A DNA stretch of 38,128 nt from SAR324 cluster bacterium. Lineage in GTDB: Bacteria; SAR324; NAC60-12. A model generated the notes under the pieces. It saw only the letters and a program-made list of their open reading frames with translations, had not been told where the DNA came from and did no database searches. The translations under genes and the position numbers were made by a program. The stretch covers positions 1 through 38,128 of the forward strand of contig JACNJW010000060.1 in the NCBI GenBank assembly GCA_014382365.1, given 5' to 3'. This document shows, one piece after another, positions 36,510 to 38,128 of the stretch. Within the stretch, counting starts at the first letter, position 1. Every line of letters starts with the position of its first letter.

Positions 36510-38128
36510 ATGAGCGAGTCGACGCCCAGAAGAAAACTCGTTGCTATTCTTGCCGCAGATGTGGTGGGTTTCAGCAAAAAAATGGGTGAGAATGAGGACC
36601 GCACACTACGCAATCTCAAGGCCTGCCGTGCCATCACAGACGAGTCCATTGAATCCTATCACGGACGGGTCTTCGGTAGTGCGGGGGATTCCGTGATTGC
36701 CGAGTTCGGCAGTCCGGTGGACGCGATCGTAGCGGCGGTGGAGTTTCAGCGTAATATAAGAGATCGAAATGATGAGGTGGACCCGGAAGACCAGATGCAG
36801 TTCCGAGTCGGACTCAACATCGGCGACGTGATAATCGAGGGCGACAATCTCTACGGCGACGGAGTCAATGTCGCAGCACGGCTGGAACCCCTCGCTGAGC
36901 CGGGAGGCATCTGTGTTTCCGGTAAGTTTCACGACGAGGTTCGCCGTAAGCTCGACTTGGGTTTTGTAAGTTCGGGACCGCAGGAAATGAAGAACATCGA
37001 GGACCCGGTTCACGCCTTCATGGTTGAAATCGGCAGTTCCTCCAAGATGCTGGAAGCCTTCACAGTGCCAACAACTGCGGAAACTTCACCGACTCCGCAA
37101 GCCGCTTCGGTTCCGGAATCCCCCCCCACCTCAGAGGCCAAGGTTCCCGCAATCGCAGTGCTGCCCTTTGACAACATGAGCGGTGATCCTGAGCAGGAAT
37201 ACTTTGCGGACGGTATCACCGAGGACATCATCACCAACCTCTCGCTCTGGCGTACCTTTCCGGTGATCTCCCGCAACTCCAGCTTCACCTTCCGGGGACA
37301 GTCCCACAACCTCAAGCAGGTCGCACAGGAACTAGGGGCGCGTTACATCGTCGAGGGCAGCGTGCGCAAGGGCGGCAACCGTGTGCGCATCACCGCACAG
37401 CTCATTGACACCGACGAAGATCATCATCTCTGGTCGGAAAAATGGGACCGCACACTGGATGACATTTTCGACGTGCAGGACGAGGTTTCCGAGGCGATTG
37501 CACGGAGGGTGGCCCCCACCGTGACGGGGCACGAGCAGGTCAGGCTCACCCGCAAACGTCCTGAAAACCTCAGCGCATGGGAGGAATACCTGCAAGGCTT
37601 GAACTGCTACTACAACGTACGAAAGCGTACTGACTACGAAGACCCCGGACTTACGCAGGCACGCCAGCACTGGGAAAAGGCCATAGAGTTGGATCCGACC
37701 CTCTCCGATGCCTATGCCTACCTCGCGATTTTAGGCAGTTCGGAATTAGTCCAACGCATCTCAAAAGACCCGGAACAAACACTTGATGCCATTCTGGCTG
37801 ATGGCCGCAAGGCCGAAACCCTGAACCCGGAAAATCCGCTGGCCTTACTGGGCATTACTATTTCTTACTTCTTTCGTGGAAACCATTCCGCAGCACTGGA
37901 TCATGCATTGCGTGCGGTGCAGTTAAATCCCAGTTTTGCTTTAAGTTTCTATTGGCAGGGGTTAGTGCAAGTTCATCTTGGAGAGTATCAACAAGGTGAA
38001 AGCTCCATCCTCAAGGCATTTGAACTCAGCCCGGCTGATCCGGAATTGATGCACTTTCAAGGTTTGCTTTACTTTGCCTGCCTGGGACAGGAGAAGTATG
38101 AAGAGGCGCTTGAGGCGATTGACAAGGC
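36510..38128 (+). CDS. Class III adenylate/guanylate cyclase with TolB-like and TPR regions (3' end outside window)
   Basis: ATG 36510 follows TGGAGGT, a good ribosome site. The frame stays open through 539 codons to the window edge. Residues about 8-170 are a class III cyclase: VAILAADVVGFSKKMGENED with a metal Asp, GSAGDSVIAEF with the second Asp, GDNLYGDGVNVAARLEPLAEPGGICVS with the transition-state Asn and Arg. After a Pro/Ser-rich linker comes the TolB-like domain (AIAVLPFDNMSGDPEQEYFA, ARYIVEGSVRKGG, ITAQLIDTDEDHHLWSEKWD), then TPR-like repeats (ARQHWEKAIELDPTLSDAYA, ALDHALRAVQLNPSFALSFY). The cyclase makes cAMP or cGMP; the rest probably senses or binds partners. The 5' portion is markedly richer in GC than all genes upstream, while the last 400 bases look more like them. 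Confidence 0.9.
   Translation, partial: MSESTPRRKLVAILAADVVGFSKKMGENEDRTLRNLKACRAITDESIESYHGRVFGSAGDSVIAEFGSPVDAIVAAVEFQRNIRDRNDEVDPEDQMQFRVGLNIGDVIIEGDNLYGDGVNVAARLEPLAEPGGICVSGKFHDEVRRKLDLGFVSSGPQEMKNIEDPVHAFMVEIGSSSKMLEAFTVPTTAETSPTPQAASVPESPPTSEAKVPAIAVLPFDNMSGDPEQEYFADGITEDIITNLSLWRTFPVISRNSSFTFRGQSHNLKQVAQELGARYIVEGSVRKGGNRVRITAQLIDTDEDHHLWSEKWDRTLDDIFDVQDEVSEAIARRVAPTVTGHEQVRLTRKRPENLSAWEEYLQGLNCYYNVRKRTDYEDPGLTQARQHWEKAIELDPTLSDAYAYLAILGSSELVQRISKDPEQTLDAILADGRKAETLNPENPLALLGITISYFFRGNHSAALDHALRAVQLNPSFALSFYWQGLVQVHLGEYQQGESSILKAFELSPADPELMHFQGLLYFACLGQEKYEEALEAIDK

Noticed and set aside
36606..37670. Three minus-strand frames within the cyclase gene
   Set aside because: They arise because GC-rich codons leave few stops on the opposite strand; the plus frame shows clear cyclase and TolB-like motifs.

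Overview
The window looks like chromosomal DNA of a Gram-negative, AT-leaning proteobacterium-like organism. Signs are Tat export (TatC), an LpxL-family lipid A acyltransferase, several lipobox lipoproteins, class I fructose-bisphosphatase, and a split F-type ATP synthase operon with paired b and b' subunits and no a or c subunit gene. These features, a PfaD-type enoyl reductase and a large cyclase-TPR protein recall deltaproteobacterial or SAR324-like marine bacteria. That placement is inference, not proof.

Layout. 1-590: the 3' end of an IS256-family transposase, its probable terminal repeat, and a short open remnant with no recognised relative. 592-3567 (-): a secreted WD40 protein with 14 repeats, diverging from tatC (3733-4551). 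4706-6933: a HAD phosphatase diverging from an overlapping ABC ATPase-permease pair of the FetA/FetB type. 7194-10091: a diacylglycerol-kinase-like lipid kinase, a small lipoprotein, a DUF1499 lipoprotein and a secreted SNase-family nuclease, with degenerate palindromic intergenic repeats between some of them. 10220-12994: an unknown protein, fructose-1,6-bisphosphatase and a YeeZ-like NAD-binding epimerase homologue. 13190-17852: two related large Ser/Thr-rich lipoproteins, each followed by a similar terminator, then a small secreted protein. 17858-20935: XdhC-like protein, then ispF-glpK on the minus strand.

21099-27066 is the ATP synthase operon, b'-b-delta-alpha-gamma-epsilon with beta between gamma and epsilon (atpF'-F-H-A-G-D-C), preceded by a sigma70-like promoter. 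It is followed by a small unknown gene and a DUF368 (PopT-type undecaprenyl-phosphate transporter) gene. On the minus strand 34019-28750 come lepA, pfaD, a ParA ATPase and a ParA-linked partner, with five tandem 8-bp repeats at the parA stop codon. On the plus strand follow an LpxL-like acyltransferase, an enolase-superfamily dipeptide epimerase and the 5' part of a cyclase/TolB-like/TPR gene. That last gene is visibly richer in GC than everything before it and runs off the window end.

Most of the content is housekeeping: energy (ATP synthase), carbon (glpK, fbp), isoprenoids (ispF), translation (lepA) and envelope lipid or peptidoglycan turnover. The least explained pieces are the paired lipoproteins, the 14-blade secreted WD40 protein, the ParA module with its octamer repeats, the lone pfaD, and the unknown genes at 10220 and 27331. 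I did not find a clear new defence or mobile system; the strongest candidates for new biology are the lipoprotein family and the ParA module.
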